Source: Bacillota bacterium
GTDB lineage: Bacteria > Bacillota > Clostridia > Peptostreptococcales > Anaerovoracaceae
Direction: 5' to 3'
Length of the DNA: 32,124 bases
Assembly (NCBI GenBank): GCA_016293805.1
Contig: JAEDDI010000021.1
Location: 1-32,124 of the forward strand
Part shown: piece by piece, positions 32,080 through 32,124 of the stretch
Layout of the letters: every line of letters starts with the position of its first letter
Numbering within the stretch: position 1 is the first letter of the stretch
Program-made: the position numbers and the translations under genes
The notes under the pieces: generated by a model
What the model was told of the DNA's origin: nothing
Seen by the model: only the letters and a program-made list of their open reading frames with translations
The model's database searches: none

Positions 32080-32124
32080 GTCAAATTATAGACTTTTATA
32101 TTTTAACCAAATTCGGCACTTTTC

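Overview
The window looks like chromosomal DNA of an anaerobic Gram-positive bacterium of the Bacillota, most likely class Clostridia. The reasons are strong AGGAGG-type ribosome binding sites before nearly every gene, modest GC, TTGACA/TATAAT promoters with 17-base spacers, a rubrerythrin with two rubredoxin-like centres, DUF1836 and TrhA (hemolysin III) genes side by side, and an SOS box of the Gram-positive GAAC-N4-GTTC form. I cannot name the genus. No rRNA, tRNA or CRISPR array was recognised.

Layout. 1-3449: an AT-rich accessory segment downstream of guaA. A 121-base stretch spanning the guaA stop codon and its terminator occurs twice (146-266 and 3329-3449). The copies bracket two DUF4143-type AAA+ ATPase genes, which suggests an element integrated at the guaA 3' end. 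3437-6845: guaA (ATP-pyrophosphatase part only), then an ABC exporter operon with two closely related XRE regulators, one fused to an AbrB domain. 7004-9618: trhA and a DUF1836 regulator, divergent from overlapping promoters, then a CofE-like ligase gene. 9677-12726: a DUF6440 protein, rubrerythrin, a short-chain dehydrogenase and a methyltransferase. 12958-15814: a two-component system, a small membrane protein and a lipoprotein. 16031-18303: a TetR-ABC ATPase-permease operon.

18342-31898 is a defence and DNA-repair block, all on the minus strand. It holds a complete four-gene Wadjet (JetABCD) anti-plasmid system of the TIGR02677-02680 kind; an SOS-controlled Y-family polymerase with a translationally coupled small partner; and a PLD-nuclease/DEAH-helicase with an adjacent NUDIX hydrolase, which may be a less described defence pair.

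The Wadjet genes abut or overlap and act as one unit: JetABC form an SMC-like motor complex and JetD is the Toprim nuclease that cuts small circular DNA. The polymerase operon has an SOS box exactly filling the spacer of its promoter. Family names come from reading motifs by eye; no database search was run.
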